Part shown: positions 34,844-45,273 of the stretch, piece after piece
How positions within the stretch are numbered: position 1 is the first letter of the stretch
Layout: each line of letters starts with the position of its first letter
DNA from: Sphingobium xenophagum NBRC 107872
GTDB taxonomy: Bacteria > Pseudomonadota > Alphaproteobacteria > Sphingomonadales > Sphingomonadaceae
Reading direction: 5' to 3'
Length of the DNA: 64,000 nt
Assembly: GCF_000367345.1 (NCBI RefSeq)
Contig: NZ_BARE01000007.1
Coordinates: 124,001-188,000 of the forward strand
Made by a program: the position numbers and the translations under genes
Notes under the pieces: generated by a model
Database searches by the model: none
Seen by the model: only the letters and a program-made list of their open reading frames with translations
What the model was told of the DNA's origin: nothing

Positions 34844-35563
34844 TCAGGCCTGGACGAACGTCACCACCAGCGCGTCACGCCAGGCCGGTTGGCTGTCATC
34901 GACCGCATGGATTTCCGTAACGCCATGCAATATCCGCCGGTCGTCGATCAGCATGGCGTCGCCCGCATCGGCCAGCATGAACTCGCCCAGCGGCGTGCCG
35001 TCTGGCGCGCCGATCCGGGTCACGCCTTCCCGCACGTTGCGCCGTTCGACCAGCATCACCAAGACATGATCCACCCCGTCGCGATGCAATCCTTCGGGCG
35101 TGGGGCGGCCGACTTCGCCGGGCCGTGCCTCGATACGGAACTGGTGCATTTCGACATGGGCGGTGCCGTTCATCGGAAACTGCGCCGCGCAGAAGGCGAA
35201 GATAGCGCGGCAGACCGGATTGTCGATCGTGGCCTGTTCGACCGGATCGAACCAGCGCTGCACATCGCCATTGAGCGGATTATAGTCCCGGCTCTGATAA
35301 TGGGGCTGGTGCGGCTGGCGGATGAAATCGCCCGCTGCGTAGCGGAAGGTCGCGTGGCGACGGCGGCGGTAGCGCCCGCCATCTGCCATATAGAGATCCG
35401 GCCCCAGATCGTTCCAGCTGTCGGCAAACGCATGCCATTCGGCCGCATCGACGCCCAGTTGCGCGAGGGTTTCGGCCCCCGACAGGCGCGCATAGCCCTG
35501 GCTCGCCATCATGGTCTGAATGGCGTTGGTCGCCGGGTCGATCAGTGCGCCTTGGGTCATCAT
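34844..35563 (-). CDS. 2OG-Fe(II) dioxygenase family protein (PF10014-like)
   Basis: 239-residue 2-oxoglutarate/Fe(II) oxygenase-like protein of the family that includes bacterial L-isoleucine-4-hydroxylase. The metal-binding HxD-like block is PEGLHRDGVDHVLVMLVERRN, and a distal histidine with arginine-rich surroundings is in LIDDRRILHGVTEI. The substrate is unknown; free amino acid hydroxylation is a family-based guess. Two adjacent ATGs (35563 and 35560) open the protein. It lies downstream of the short-chain fatty acyl regulator on the same strand, 55 bases apart, and may be cotranscribed with it. Confidence 0.82.
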   Translation of the reverse strand: MMTQGALIDPATNAIQTMMASQGYARLSGAETLAQLGVDAAEWHAFADSWNDLGPDLYMADGGRYRRRRHATFRYAAGDFIRQPHQPHYQSRDYNPLNGDVQRWFDPVEQATIDNPVCRAIFAFCAAQFPMNGTAHVEMHQFRIEARPGEVGRPTPEGLHRDGVDHVLVMLVERRNVREGVTRIGAPDGTPLGEFMLADAGDAMLIDDRRILHGVTEIHAVDDSQPAWRDALVVTFVQA

Positions 35564-35618
35564 GCCTCTCTAATGCCTTGCCCAGACGATCGACAGGGCC
35601 GCTTTCCGCAGGCTGGCT

Positions 35619-37034
35619 TCACCCGATCCAATAGGGGACGATCTGGCGATTGTCCGGGTCGACATGGATCGGCCGGTCGGCGGGCGGAAAGGCGCGCTGG
35701 TCGCAACTCTGGCGCGAACAGAGACGGCAGGTGATGCCGATGGGCGTCGCCGCGCCCTCATCCTCCAGTCGCAGTCCGTCGGCATAGACGAAATTCGCGG
35801 CATGGGCGGTCTCGCACCCCAGCACCACGGCAAAGCGGCGCGGCGTGCGGCTGTAGCTGCCCGATGGCTTTACCAGTCCCTTCGCCATCGACACATAGCG
35901 CACGCCATCAGGCGTTTCGCCCAGTTGCACGTTGATCCGGTCGGGGATGGCGACGGCTTCATGCACGTTCCACAACGGACAGGCGCCGCCGAAACGGGCG
36001 AATTGCAGCCGGGTGGCGCTGTGGCGCTTGGTGATGTTGCCGGCCATGTCGACGCGGCAGAAAAAGAAGGGGATGCCGCGAAGGCCGGGGCGTTGCAGCG
36101 TGGACAGGCGGTGGCACGCCTGCTCGAAACTCACGCCAAAGGTGCGGGCTAGACGGTCGATGTCGTGGCGCATCACCCGCGCCGCCTCCCGAAACGGCGC
36201 ATAGGGCAACAGCAGCGCGCCAGCGGCATAATTGCCAAGGCCGATCGCCAGCAACCGATCAGCCCCGGCCACCGGCAGCGCGGCCTTGGCCACGACATCG
36301 GCGATGACGGCCTGCCCCTCCAGCATCATCAACTGGTGCGCGAGCATGAATTTGCGGCTCTCGGTCGGCAGCGCCGCGTTGATGAACAGGCGTCGGTCCG
36401 GCGCGCTATAGGATCGCAGCGCGCTGTCGGGCGTATCGGCGATCAGCGTTTCGATACCGTGCCGCCGAGCCAGCGCTTCGACCAGCATGCCCTCGTCCAG
36501 CGCCTGCCCGGCGGTAAAGCTGGCGGCCATATCCTCGGCCAGACAGTCGAGAGAGTGGACATAATTGCCCGCCTCATGAAACCAGTCGCGCGCCGCCTCC
36601 CATGGCAGGCGCGCCTGCACCGTGCTGTCGTTCGCGATCGCCTCCTCGATCATGTTGATGCGTTCATTGGCGCGGATATGGGCGTTGTAGAGATCGAGGT
36701 AACGCGCTGCGAATTCAGGAAATTGCAGGTGCAGTTTCTCGATCCGCTCCGGCTCCAGCGCGACGCCGGGCAGTTCGGGATGGCTGAGCGCGAAGGTGAA
36801 CGCGCCCAGCATCTGCTCATCCTCGCGCGCATCGAAACTCGCCCAGTCGGTCGGGAAGGCATTGGCGAGCGCCGCCTTGACCTTGGCGGTCAGTGGGCGA
36901 TCGTCATTTTCCATCTGGGACAGATAGGACACGGATATGCCCAACGCCTGCGCCATCGTCGCCTGGTCCATGCGGTGGTCAAGGCGCAACTGGCGCAGCC
37001 TTGGTCCTGCAAAGATACGGTTGCCGCGTGCCAC
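35619..37034 (-). CDS. Short-chain fatty acyl transcriptional regulator (ScfR/RamB/PrpR-like XRE family)
   Basis: 471-residue regulator with an N-terminal XRE helix-turn-helix (about residues 10-65: QATMAQALGISVSYLSQMEN), a central IrrE/ImmA-like region and a C-terminal cysteine-containing domain (CPLWNVHEAV, CRLCSRQSCDQRAF). In the metalloprotease-like region the usual HExxH is replaced by HQLMM (KFMLAHQLMMLEGQ), so zinc peptidase activity is unlikely. Relatives control acetate, propionate or glyoxylate pathways in response to acyl-CoA. It is divergent from pccB and should control the methylmalonyl-CoA operon. GTG 37034 has AGGGGG at optimal distance; upstream in-frame codons do not. Confidence 0.9.
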   Translation of the reverse strand: MARGNRIFAGPRLRQLRLDHRMDQATMAQALGISVSYLSQMENDDRPLTAKVKAALANAFPTDWASFDAREDEQMLGAFTFALSHPELPGVALEPERIEKLHLQFPEFAARYLDLYNAHIRANERINMIEEAIANDSTVQARLPWEAARDWFHEAGNYVHSLDCLAEDMAASFTAGQALDEGMLVEALARRHGIETLIADTPDSALRSYSAPDRRLFINAALPTESRKFMLAHQLMMLEGQAVIADVVAKAALPVAGADRLLAIGLGNYAAGALLLPYAPFREAARVMRHDIDRLARTFGVSFEQACHRLSTLQRPGLRGIPFFFCRVDMAGNITKRHSATRLQFARFGGACPLWNVHEAVAIPDRINVQLGETPDGVRYVSMAKGLVKPSGSYSRTPRRFAVVLGCETAHAANFVYADGLRLEDEGAATPIGITCRLCSRQSCDQRAFPPADRPIHVDPDNRQIVPYWIG

Positions 37035-37080
37035 TATACACCCCCTGCACAAACCCATAGACTGGATTTGCCCATCCCTA

Positions 37081-37136
37081 ATTTGCGAAGTCGTGATTTG
37101 CAAATTAGCAAATTTACATTTGCGAAAAATCGCAAT
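37081..37136. promoter_or_regulatory. Putative operator cluster of the ScfR/RamB-like regulator
   Basis: In the 149-bp divergent spacer, TTTGCGAA (37082-37089), TTTGCAAA (37097-37104), TTAGCAAA (37105-37112) and TTTGCGAAA (37119-37127) lie close together in an AT-rich patch. RamB-type regulators bind AACTTTGCAAA-like sequences, so these boxes are strong candidates for autoregulation and control of pccB. Confidence 0.6.
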
Positions 37137-37183
37137 CGCGGGAAAAGGGCGTCACAACAGGTCCGCACCCTGACCGGAGAGAT

Positions 37184-38722
37184 ATGCCTATGTCGAAGCT
37201 CGCCATTATCGAACAGCTTGAAGCCAAGCGCGAAGGCGCGCGCATGGGCGGCGGCCAGCGCCGCATCGACGCGCAGCATGGCAAGGGCAAGCTGACGGCG
37301 CGCGAGCGGATTGAGGTGTTGCTGGACGAAGGCAGCTTTGAAGAGCTCGACATGTATGTCGAACATAATTGCACCGATTTCGGCATGAATGAGGCGCATA
37401 TCCCCGGCGACGGCGTGGTCACCGGGTCTGGCACCATCAATGGCCGTCTGGTGTTCCTGTTCAGCCAGGATTTCACGGTTTACGGCGGCGCGGTGTCCGA
37501 ACGGCACGCGATGAAGATCTGCAAGATCATGGACATGGCGCTGAAGGTCGGCGCGCCGGTCATTGGCCTCAATGACAGCGGCGGTGCGCGGATTCAGGAA
37601 GGCGTGGCGTCGCTGGCGGGCTATGCGGAGATTTTCCAGCGCAATGTGCTGGCGTCGGGCGTGGTGCCGCAGATCAGCGTCATCATGGGGCCATGCGCGG
37701 GCGGGGCGGTCTATTCGCCTGCCATGACCGACTTCATCTTCATGGTGAAGGATTCAAGCTTCATGTTCGTAACCGGCCCCGACGTGGTCAAGACGGTGAC
37801 GAACGAGGTCGTGACGCAGGAAGAACTGGGCGGCGCGGTGACGCACACGACCAAGTCGGGCGTTGCGGACGTGGCGTTTGAAAATGACCTCGAAGCGCTG
37901 CTGGCGGTGCGCGATTTCGTGGACTTCCTGCCCGCGTCGAACAAGGAGCCGGTGCCGGAGCGTCCGAGCGCGGACCCGTGGGACCGGATCGAACCGAGCC
38001 TCGACACGCTGATCCCCGCCAATGCGAATCAGCCCTATGACATGCACGAACTCATCCGCAAGATCGTGGATGAAGGCGACTTCTTCGAAGTGCAACCGGC
38101 GCACGCAGGCAATATCATCTGCGGCTTTGGTCGTGTCGAAGGACGCACGATCGGCATCGTCGCCAACCAGCCCTTCGTGCTGGCGGGCGTGCTGGACATC
38201 AATTCGTCGAAGAAGGCGGGGCGCTTCGTGCGCTTCTGCGATGCGTTCGACATTCCGATCGTGACTTTGGTGGACGTGCCAGGCTTCCTGCCGGGCACGG
38301 CGCAGGAACATAATGGCATCATCAAGCATGGCGCCAAACTGCTGTTTGCCTATGCCGAAGCGACGGTGCCCAAGATCACCATCATCACCCGCAAGGCCTA
38401 TGGCGGCGCTTACGACGTCATGGCGTCCAAGCATCTGCGCGGCGACCTGAACTATGCCTGGCCGACCGCCGAAATCGCGGTGATGGGGGCCAAGGGCGCG
38501 GTCGAGATCATCTTCCGCGGCAAGACAGCGGACGAGATCGCCGAGCGCACCGCGGAATATGAAGCGCGCTTCGCCAACCCGTTCGTGGCCGCATCAAAGG
38601 GCTTCATCGACGAGGTGATCCAGCCACACTCGACCCGCAAGCGGATCGCGCTGGGCCTGCGGAAACTGCGCAACAAGGCGCTGGAAAATCCGTGGAAGAA
38701 GCATGACAATATTCCGCTTTAA
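37184..38722 (+). CDS. pccB: Propionyl-CoA carboxylase beta chain (carboxyltransferase)
   Basis: About 510-residue carboxyltransferase subunit transferring CO2 from carboxybiotin to propionyl-CoA. Family blocks are [72 protein letters not shown] and [16 protein letters not shown]. Two close ATGs (37184 and 37190) follow GGAGAGA, and the second may be the true start. First gene of the operon pccB-mce-mutase-bioB-pccA, divergent from its presumed regulator. Substrate choice of propionyl-CoA over acetyl-CoA is inferred from the methylmalonyl-CoA genes that follow. Confidence 0.95.
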   Translation: MPMSKLAIIEQLEAKREGARMGGGQRRIDAQHGKGKLTARERIEVLLDEGSFEELDMYVEHNCTDFGMNEAHIPGDGVVTGSGTINGRLVFLFSQDFTVYGGAVSERHAMKICKIMDMALKVGAPVIGLNDSGGARIQEGVASLAGYAEIFQRNVLASGVVPQISVIMGPCAGGAVYSPAMTDFIFMVKDSSFMFVTGPDVVKTVTNEVVTQEELGGAVTHTTKSGVADVAFENDLEALLAVRDFVDFLPASNKEPVPERPSADPWDRIEPSLDTLIPANANQPYDMHELIRKIVDEGDFFEVQPAHAGNIICGFGRVEGRTIGIVANQPFVLAGVLDINSSKKAGRFVRFCDAFDIPIVTLVDVPGFLPGTAQEHNGIIKHGAKLLFAYAEATVPKITIITRKAYGGAYDVMASKHLRGDLNYAWPTAEIAVMGAKGAVEIIFRGKTADEIAERTAEYEARFANPFVAASKGFIDEVIQPHSTRKRIALGLRKLRNKALENPWKKHDNIPL

Positions 38723-38730
38723 CTGACACC

Positions 38731-38818
38731 GTCATTCCCGCGCAGGCGGGAACCCATCTCCCACCCCATCGTCAGGCGCGCGGGCCGGAGATGGATACCC
38801 GCCTTCGCGGGGATGACG
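38731..38818. repeat. Nested inverted repeat (type B) between pccB and mce
   Basis: Outer arms GTCATTCCCGCGCAGGCGGG and its near-complement ending GCGGGGATGAC, inner arms CCATCTCC / GGAGATGG. It lies inside the operon, 19 bases before the mce start codon. Confidence 0.8.
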
Positions 38819-38837
38819 AAGTTGAGGATTGTAAGAC

Positions 38838-39275
38838 ATGAAACTCGGCCGTCTCAACCATATCGGCGTCGCCACGCCCAGCCTGGAAAAGAGCATCGCT
38901 TATTATCGCGATGTGATGGGCGCGACTAAGATCCATGAACCGTTCGACCTGCCTGCGCAGGGGGTGAAGGTGTGTTTTGTCGATACGCCGGGCGAAAATG
39001 GGACGGCGGGGACGCAGATCGAGTTGATCGAGCCGTTCGATGAAAGCTCGCCGATCACCGCCTTCATCGCCAAGAACCCGGCCGGGGGGCAGCATCATAT
39101 GTGCTACGAAGTGCCCGACATTCTCGAAGCGAAGGCCTGGTTCGAGGCGAAGGGTGCGCGGGTGCTGGGCGAACCGCGCATCGGGGCGCATGGCACGCTG
39201 ATCTTCTTCGTGCATCCCAAGGATATGAACGGCGTTCTGACCGAGATCATGGAGACGCCGAAAGAAGCGCATTGA
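38838..39275 (+). CDS. mce: Methylmalonyl-CoA epimerase
   Basis: 145-residue glyoxalase-fold metalloenzyme converting (S)- to (R)-methylmalonyl-CoA. It has the opening block LNHIGVATPSLEKSIAYYRD with the first metal histidine, then GGQHHMCYEVPDI, GARVLGEPRIGAHGTLIFFVHPKD and the final glutamate region GVLTEIME. Length fits the family. The upstream spacer is a type B repeat and the downstream spacer holds two hairpins before the mutase gene. Second step of the propionyl-CoA route. Confidence 0.95.
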   Translation: MKLGRLNHIGVATPSLEKSIAYYRDVMGATKIHEPFDLPAQGVKVCFVDTPGENGTAGTQIELIEPFDESSPITAFIAKNPAGGQHHMCYEVPDILEAKAWFEAKGARVLGEPRIGAHGTLIFFVHPKDMNGVLTEIMETPKEAH

Positions 39276-39279
39276 TATG

Positions 39280-39372
39280 GTGAGGGCCAGCGACGCGCAA
39301 GGCCCTCACCACTGCGACTAAGGCCCGCTGTGCGGACCTAAGTCTCGTTGCCTCTCCCGCTTGCGGGAGAGG
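39280..39372. repeat. Two perfect hairpins between mce and the mutase gene
   Basis: GTGAGGGCC (39280-39288) pairs with GGCCCTCAC (39301-39309), and CCTCTCCCGC (39351-39360) pairs with GCGGGAGAGG (39363-39372) across a 2-base loop. Neither has a T-run, so they may stabilise or process the mRNA rather than terminate it. Confidence 0.7.
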
Positions 39373-39391
39373 GGTAGAGTAAGGGTAGAAG

Positions 39392-41545
<2,154 letters not shown>

Positions 41546-41559
41546 TGATGACAATAGAT

Positions 41560-41665
41560 CCGTTCGCCCTGAGCCTTTCGAAGGGCATGCCTGAGCTTGT
41601 CGAAGGCAAATCGCTTCGCTCCGCTCAGCAGATGGCTTCGACTTCGCTCAGCCCGAACGGAGGTG
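41560..41665. repeat. Dispersed inverted-repeat element (type A) upstream of bioB
   Basis: About 106 bp from CCGTTCGCCCTGAGC to CTCAGCCCGAACGGAGGT, with inner stems such as TTTCGAAGG / TGTCGAAGG and TCGCTTCGCTCCGCTCAGC. It is the same element as at 13639-13740. Its exit edge contains GGAGG (41659-41663), six bases before the bioB ATG at 41670. Confidence 0.85.
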
Positions 41666-41669
41666 GGAA

Positions 41670-42677
41670 ATGAACGTCATGACCACCGCCCGCACCGACT
41701 GGACCCGCGCCGAAATCGCCGCGCTGTTCGATCTGCCCTTTAACGACCTGATGTTCGAGGCGCAGTCGGTCCATCGCGCGAATTTCCCGCGCAACGAAGT
41801 GCAGCTTTCCACCCTGCTGTCGATCAAGACCGGCGGCTGCCCGGAAGATTGCGGCTATTGCAACCAGTCGGCGTCGGCGGAGAGCGGCCTCAAGGCCGAG
41901 AAGCTGATGAGCGTGCAGGCGGTCATGCAGGCCGCGGCGCAGGCGAAGGATGCGGGCAGTTCCCGCTTCTGCATGGGCGCGGCGTGGCGCAACCCCAAGG
42001 AGCGGGACATGCCCGCCATCGTCGAGATGGTGAAGGGCGTGCGCCAGATGGGCATGGAAACCTGCATGACGCTGGGCATGCTGAGCGAAAGCCAGGCCAA
42101 GGTGCTGGCCGACGCTGGCCTCGATTATTATAACCATAATATCGACACCTCACCCGAACATTATGAGAAGGTGATTACCACCCGGACCTTCGACGACCGG
42201 CTCGAAACGCTCGAAAATGTGCGCAATTCGGGGATCAACGTCTGTTCCGGCGGGATCGTGGGCATGGGCGAGACGCGCGAGGACCGCGTCGGCTTCCTCC
42301 ACGCCCTGGCCGTGCTGCCGGTTCACCCGCAGAGCGTACCGATCAACGCGCTGGTGCCGGTCAAGGGCACCGTGCTGGGCAATATGCTGGCCGACACCCC
42401 GCTCGCCAAGATCGACGAGATCGAGTTTGTGCGGACGGTTGCCGTCGCGCGGATCGTGATGCCGGAAAGCATGGTGCGCCTGTCGGCGGGGCGCGAGAGC
42501 ATGTCGGATGCATGTCAGGCGCTCTGCTTCATGGCGGGTGCCAACAGCATCTTCACTGGCGACAAGCTGCTGACCACCGCCAATGCGGGCGACAACGCTG
42601 ATGCGGCGCTGTTCGCGAAGCTGGGCGTCGTGCCGATGCAGGCCGAGGTAAAGGTTGAGCTGGAGGCGGCTGAATAG
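41670..42677 (+). CDS. bioB: Biotin synthase
   Basis: 335-residue radical SAM enzyme that inserts sulfur into dethiobiotin. The radical SAM cluster motif is in [15 protein letters not shown]. Further blocks are [32 protein letters not shown] and the [2Fe-2S]-site arginine region RLSAGRESM. Placement inside the propionyl-CoA carboxylase operon makes sense because the carboxylase needs biotin; the rest of the bio operon is not here. Its ribosome binding site GGAGG is supplied by the end of the preceding repeat element. Confidence 0.97.
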   Translation: MNVMTTARTDWTRAEIAALFDLPFNDLMFEAQSVHRANFPRNEVQLSTLLSIKTGGCPEDCGYCNQSASAESGLKAEKLMSVQAVMQAAAQAKDAGSSRFCMGAAWRNPKERDMPAIVEMVKGVRQMGMETCMTLGMLSESQAKVLADAGLDYYNHNIDTSPEHYEKVITTRTFDDRLETLENVRNSGINVCSGGIVGMGETREDRVGFLHALAVLPVHPQSVPINALVPVKGTVLGNMLADTPLAKIDEIEFVRTVAVARIVMPESMVRLSAGRESMSDACQALCFMAGANSIFTGDKLLTTANAGDNADAALFAKLGVVPMQAEVKVELEAAE

Positions 42678-42679
42678 GC

Positions 42680-42778
42680 GTGATCCGCTATTTGGGATGC
42701 TTGGCGGTCGCCATCGCAGTTCTGGCAGCGGTTTTTTGGATGATGGTCGATCTGGGCATGTTCATGCACGGAGACTGA
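42680..42778 (+). CDS. Putative 32-residue single-span membrane protein
   Basis: A small frame starting at GTG, reading MIRYLGCLAVAIAVLAAVFW and then MMVDLGMFMHGD to a TGA. One strongly hydrophobic helix (about residues 4-23) makes it a plausible inner-membrane mini-protein. It begins two bases after the bioB stop and precedes the pccA repeat, so it would be cotranscribed. A GGAGG lies 13 bases upstream, rather far. No homology can be claimed; the gene could be spurious. Confidence 0.4.
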   Translation: MIRYLGCLAVAIAVLAAVFWMMVDLGMFMHGD

Positions 42779-42783
42779 AATCA

Positions 42784-42841
42784 TCCGTTCGGTTCGAGCG
42801 AGGTCGGGAAGCGGTTCTCGACACGCTCGAACCGAACGGAG
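42784..42841. repeat. Short inverted repeat (type A relative) upstream of pccA
   Basis: Arms TCCGTTCGGTTCGAGCGAGG and its complement ACACGCTCGAACCGAACGGA form a long stem with a short centre. The element ends 30 bases before the pccA ATG; pccA's own RBS (ACAGGAAAT) lies outside it. Confidence 0.8.
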
Positions 42842-42871
42842 TTTAGAGCAAGGACTGGGACAGGAAATAGA

Positions 42872-44872
42872 ATGGCAATCACCAAGATCCTGATCGCGAA
42901 CCGTGGCGAAATTGCGTGTCGTGTTATGCGTACGGCCAAGAAAATGGGCATCAAGACCGTCGCGGTCTATTCCGATGCCGACGCGCGCGCGCCGCATGTG
43001 CTGATGGCGGACGAGGCCGTACATATCGGCCCGTCGCCCGCCGCCCAATCCTATCTGATCGCCGACAAGATCATCGCGGCCTGCAAGCAGACGGGCGCCG
43101 ACGCGGTCCATCCCGGCTACGGCTTCCTGTCCGAACGCGAAAGCTTCCGCAACGCGCTGGACGCGGAGGGCATCATCTTCGTTGGCCCGCCCGCCAATGC
43201 CATCGCGGCGATGGGCGACAAGATCGAGTCCAAGAAGCTGGCGCTGGAAGCGGGCGTCAATGTCGTGCCCGGCTTCGTCGGCGTCATCGACGATACCGAA
43301 CATGCCGTCAAAATCTCCAATGAGATCGGCTATCCGGTGATGATGAAGGCGTCGGCTGGCGGCGGCGGCAAGGGGATGCGCCTCGCTTATTCCGAACAGG
43401 ATGTTCGCGAAGGCTTTGAAGCGACCAAGCGCGAAGGGCTTGCCAGCTTCGGCGACGATCGCGTGTTCATCGAAAAGTTCATCGAAAGCCCGCGCCATAT
43501 CGAAATTCAGGTGCTGGGCGACCAGCATGGCAACATCGTTTATTTGAACGAACGCGAATGTTCGATCCAGCGCCGCCACCAGAAGGTGGTCGAGGAAGCG
43601 CCGTCGCCCTTCGTCAGCCCCGAAATGCGCCGCAAGATGGGCGAGCAGTGCGTCGCTCTGGCCCGCGCAGTCGGCTATTTCAGCGCAGGCACGGTCGAAC
43701 TGATCGTGTCGGGCGAGGACAAGACCGGGGACGGTTTCTACTTCCTGGAAATGAACACCCGGCTTCAGGTCGAGCATCCGGTGACGGAGGAAATCACCGG
43801 CGTCGATCTGGTCGAACAGATGATCCGCGTCGCCAATGGCGAGAAGCTGGCCTTCACGCAGGACGATGTGAAGATCAACGGCTGGGCGGTCGAAAACCGC
43901 GTCTATGCCGAAGATCCCTATCGTGGCTTCCTGCCGTCCACGGGTCGCCTGATCCGCTACAATCCGCCCGAAACCGGCGCGGATGAAAGCGGCGCGCTGA
44001 TCCGCGTCGATGACGGCGTGGAGGAGGGGGGCGAGGTCTCCATGTTCTACGATCCGATGATCGCCAAGCTGATCACCTGGGCGCCCACGCGCCTGGAAGC
44101 GATCGACAAGCAGATCGAGGCGCTCGACAAGTTCGAGATTGAGGGGCCGGGGCATAATATCGATTTCGTGTCCGCGCTGATGCAGCATGAACGGTTCCGG
44201 TCGGGCAACATCACCACCGGCTTCATTGCGGAGGAATATCCTGACGGGTTCCAGGGCGCGCCCGCCTCGCCCGAACTGCTGGTGCGCCTGTCCGCCATCG
44301 GTGCCTTCGCGGCGATGGCGCAGGCCGACCGGGCGCGTCGGATCGACGGCCAGCTGGGCAAGCGCCTCAGCCCCCCGACCGGCTGGCAGGTCAAGATCGG
44401 CGACGCGACCCATGACGTCGAAATTGACGGCGACGAAGTGACCGTGGATGGCGTCAGCATCGACATGGCGCTGGAATATACGCCGGGCGATCGCCTGATC
44501 GAGGCGGAGTTTGGCGACGAGCAACTGGCCGTCCGCATTGCGCCCGTCCGCTCCGGCTTCGTGCTGACATGCCACGGGGCCAGCCACAAGCTGCGCATCC
44601 TGCCCGCCCATGCTGCACGCTATGCTGCGCACATGATCGAGAAGATCCCGCCGGATCTCTCGCGTTACCTGATCTGCCCGATGCCCGGCCTGCTGGTCGC
44701 ACTGCATGTCGGCGAAGGCGACAAGGTCGAGGCAGGGCAGCCGCTGGCCGTGATCGAGGCGATGAAGATGGAAAATATCCTGCGCGCGCAGAAAGCGGGC
44801 GTGGTCAAGAGCGTGTCGGCGGCGCAGGGCGACAGCCTGGCCGTCGATGCCATCATCCTCGAAATGGAATAG
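42872..44872 (+). CDS. pccA: Propionyl-CoA (acetyl-CoA) carboxylase alpha chain, biotin carboxylase with BCCP
   Basis: 666-residue subunit combining an ATP-dependent biotin carboxylase and the biotin carrier domain. It has KILIANRGEIACRVMRTAKK at the N-terminus, the ATP-grasp loop KASAGGGGKGMRLAYSE, IQRRHQKVVEEAPSPF, EMNTRLQVEHPVTEEITG and the biotin-accepting lysine in VIEAMKMENILRAQ near the C-terminus. A middle linker of about 150 residues (the BT-like domain) fits propionyl-CoA carboxylases. Last gene of the methylmalonyl-CoA operon; a clear terminator follows. Confidence 0.96.
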   Translation: MAITKILIANRGEIACRVMRTAKKMGIKTVAVYSDADARAPHVLMADEAVHIGPSPAAQSYLIADKIIAACKQTGADAVHPGYGFLSERESFRNALDAEGIIFVGPPANAIAAMGDKIESKKLALEAGVNVVPGFVGVIDDTEHAVKISNEIGYPVMMKASAGGGGKGMRLAYSEQDVREGFEATKREGLASFGDDRVFIEKFIESPRHIEIQVLGDQHGNIVYLNERECSIQRRHQKVVEEAPSPFVSPEMRRKMGEQCVALARAVGYFSAGTVELIVSGEDKTGDGFYFLEMNTRLQVEHPVTEEITGVDLVEQMIRVANGEKLAFTQDDVKINGWAVENRVYAEDPYRGFLPSTGRLIRYNPPETGADESGALIRVDDGVEEGGEVSMFYDPMIAKLITWAPTRLEAIDKQIEALDKFEIEGPGHNIDFVSALMQHERFRSGNITTGFIAEEYPDGFQGAPASPELLVRLSAIGAFAAMAQADRARRIDGQLGKRLSPPTGWQVKIGDATHDVEIDGDEVTVDGVSIDMALEYTPGDRLIEAEFGDEQLAVRIAPVRSGFVLTCHGASHKLRILPAHAARYAAHMIEKIPPDLSRYLICPMPGLLVALHVGEGDKVEAGQPLAVIEAMKMENILRAQKAGVVKSVSAAQGDSLAVDAIILEME

Positions 44873-44896
44873 GCGCACGCCGTATTGCTGCAATAG

Positions 44897-44928
44897 AGGG
44901 CCGCTCCGCTCAAGTGGGGCGGCCCTTT
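44897..44928 (+). terminator. Rho-independent terminator of the pcc operon
   Basis: Stem AGGGCCGCTCC / GGGGCGGCCCT around an 8-base loop, followed by TTTGT, 24 bases after the pccA stop codon. Confidence 0.85.
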
Positions 44929-45022
44929 GTCATAGTTTGCAAACCGGAATTGGCGTGTTGAGCAAGGTTCCTCGTTCCCCGCGGGGTAGGGCTATCGCAG
45001 ATAAAACGCGCCTCATTTTCCT

Positions 45023-45113
45023 CGTCATGCTGAACTTGTTTCAGCATCCATTTCTCGTCACGAGCAGCAGCTTTTTGGGGCGCGATGGATCCTGAAACAA
45101 GTTCAGGATGACG
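45023..45113. repeat. Nested inverted repeat (CGTCATGCTGAA family) upstream of the DUF2490 gene
   Basis: Left arm CGTCATGCTGAACTTGTTTC plus AGCATCCAT and right arm ATGGATCC plus TGAAACAAGTTCAGGATGAC are near-complements enclosing about 33 bases. Same architecture as the type B elements but a different sequence; this sequence type is familiar from sphingomonad intergenic regions. Confidence 0.75.
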
Positions 45114-45273
45114 TTGTAGGGATGGCGAAAGCTCATATGCGATTCCTCTGCCGTTGCGGGGGCAGGATTTTGGCACCGGGCTTGCAAAGACCATGATCGC
45201 CCTTTGTTATTTTATGTTTCGCTGGGCTGTCGCGCCTTGCCCCGGCCCCGATCCTTCGCCTAGCAGCCGCCGG

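Larger units (their letters stand above)
44873..45273. other. 401-bp intergenic region after the pcc operon
   Basis: Holds the pccA terminator (44897-44928) and a nested inverted repeat (45023-45113). The remainder includes an upstream in-frame extension of the DUF2490 gene (ATGs at 45154 and 45193) that I consider non-coding because the signal peptide starts at 45274. No RNA gene or other ORF is evident. Confidence 0.6.

Noticed and set aside
37035-37103. Longer N-terminus for the ScfR-like regulator (start at 37058 or 37103)
   Set aside because: The extra residues precede the helix-turn-helix without family similarity, and GTG 37034 has a near-perfect RBS.
38731-38818. Possible CRISPR-like repeat
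   Set aside because: The repeats are inverted, single-copy per site and have no regular spacers; no cas genes are present.
42515-44893. A 792-codon open frame antisense to bioB's end and pccA
   Set aside because: It mirrors the strong codon bias of a GC-rich gene on the other strand; its translation is low-complexity, rich in His, Arg and Asp and has no domain, while pccA on the plus strand has all family motifs.
45154-45273. Longer N-terminus for the DUF2490 protein
   Set aside because: It would bury the signal peptide 40 residues inside the protein; the added residues look non-coding.
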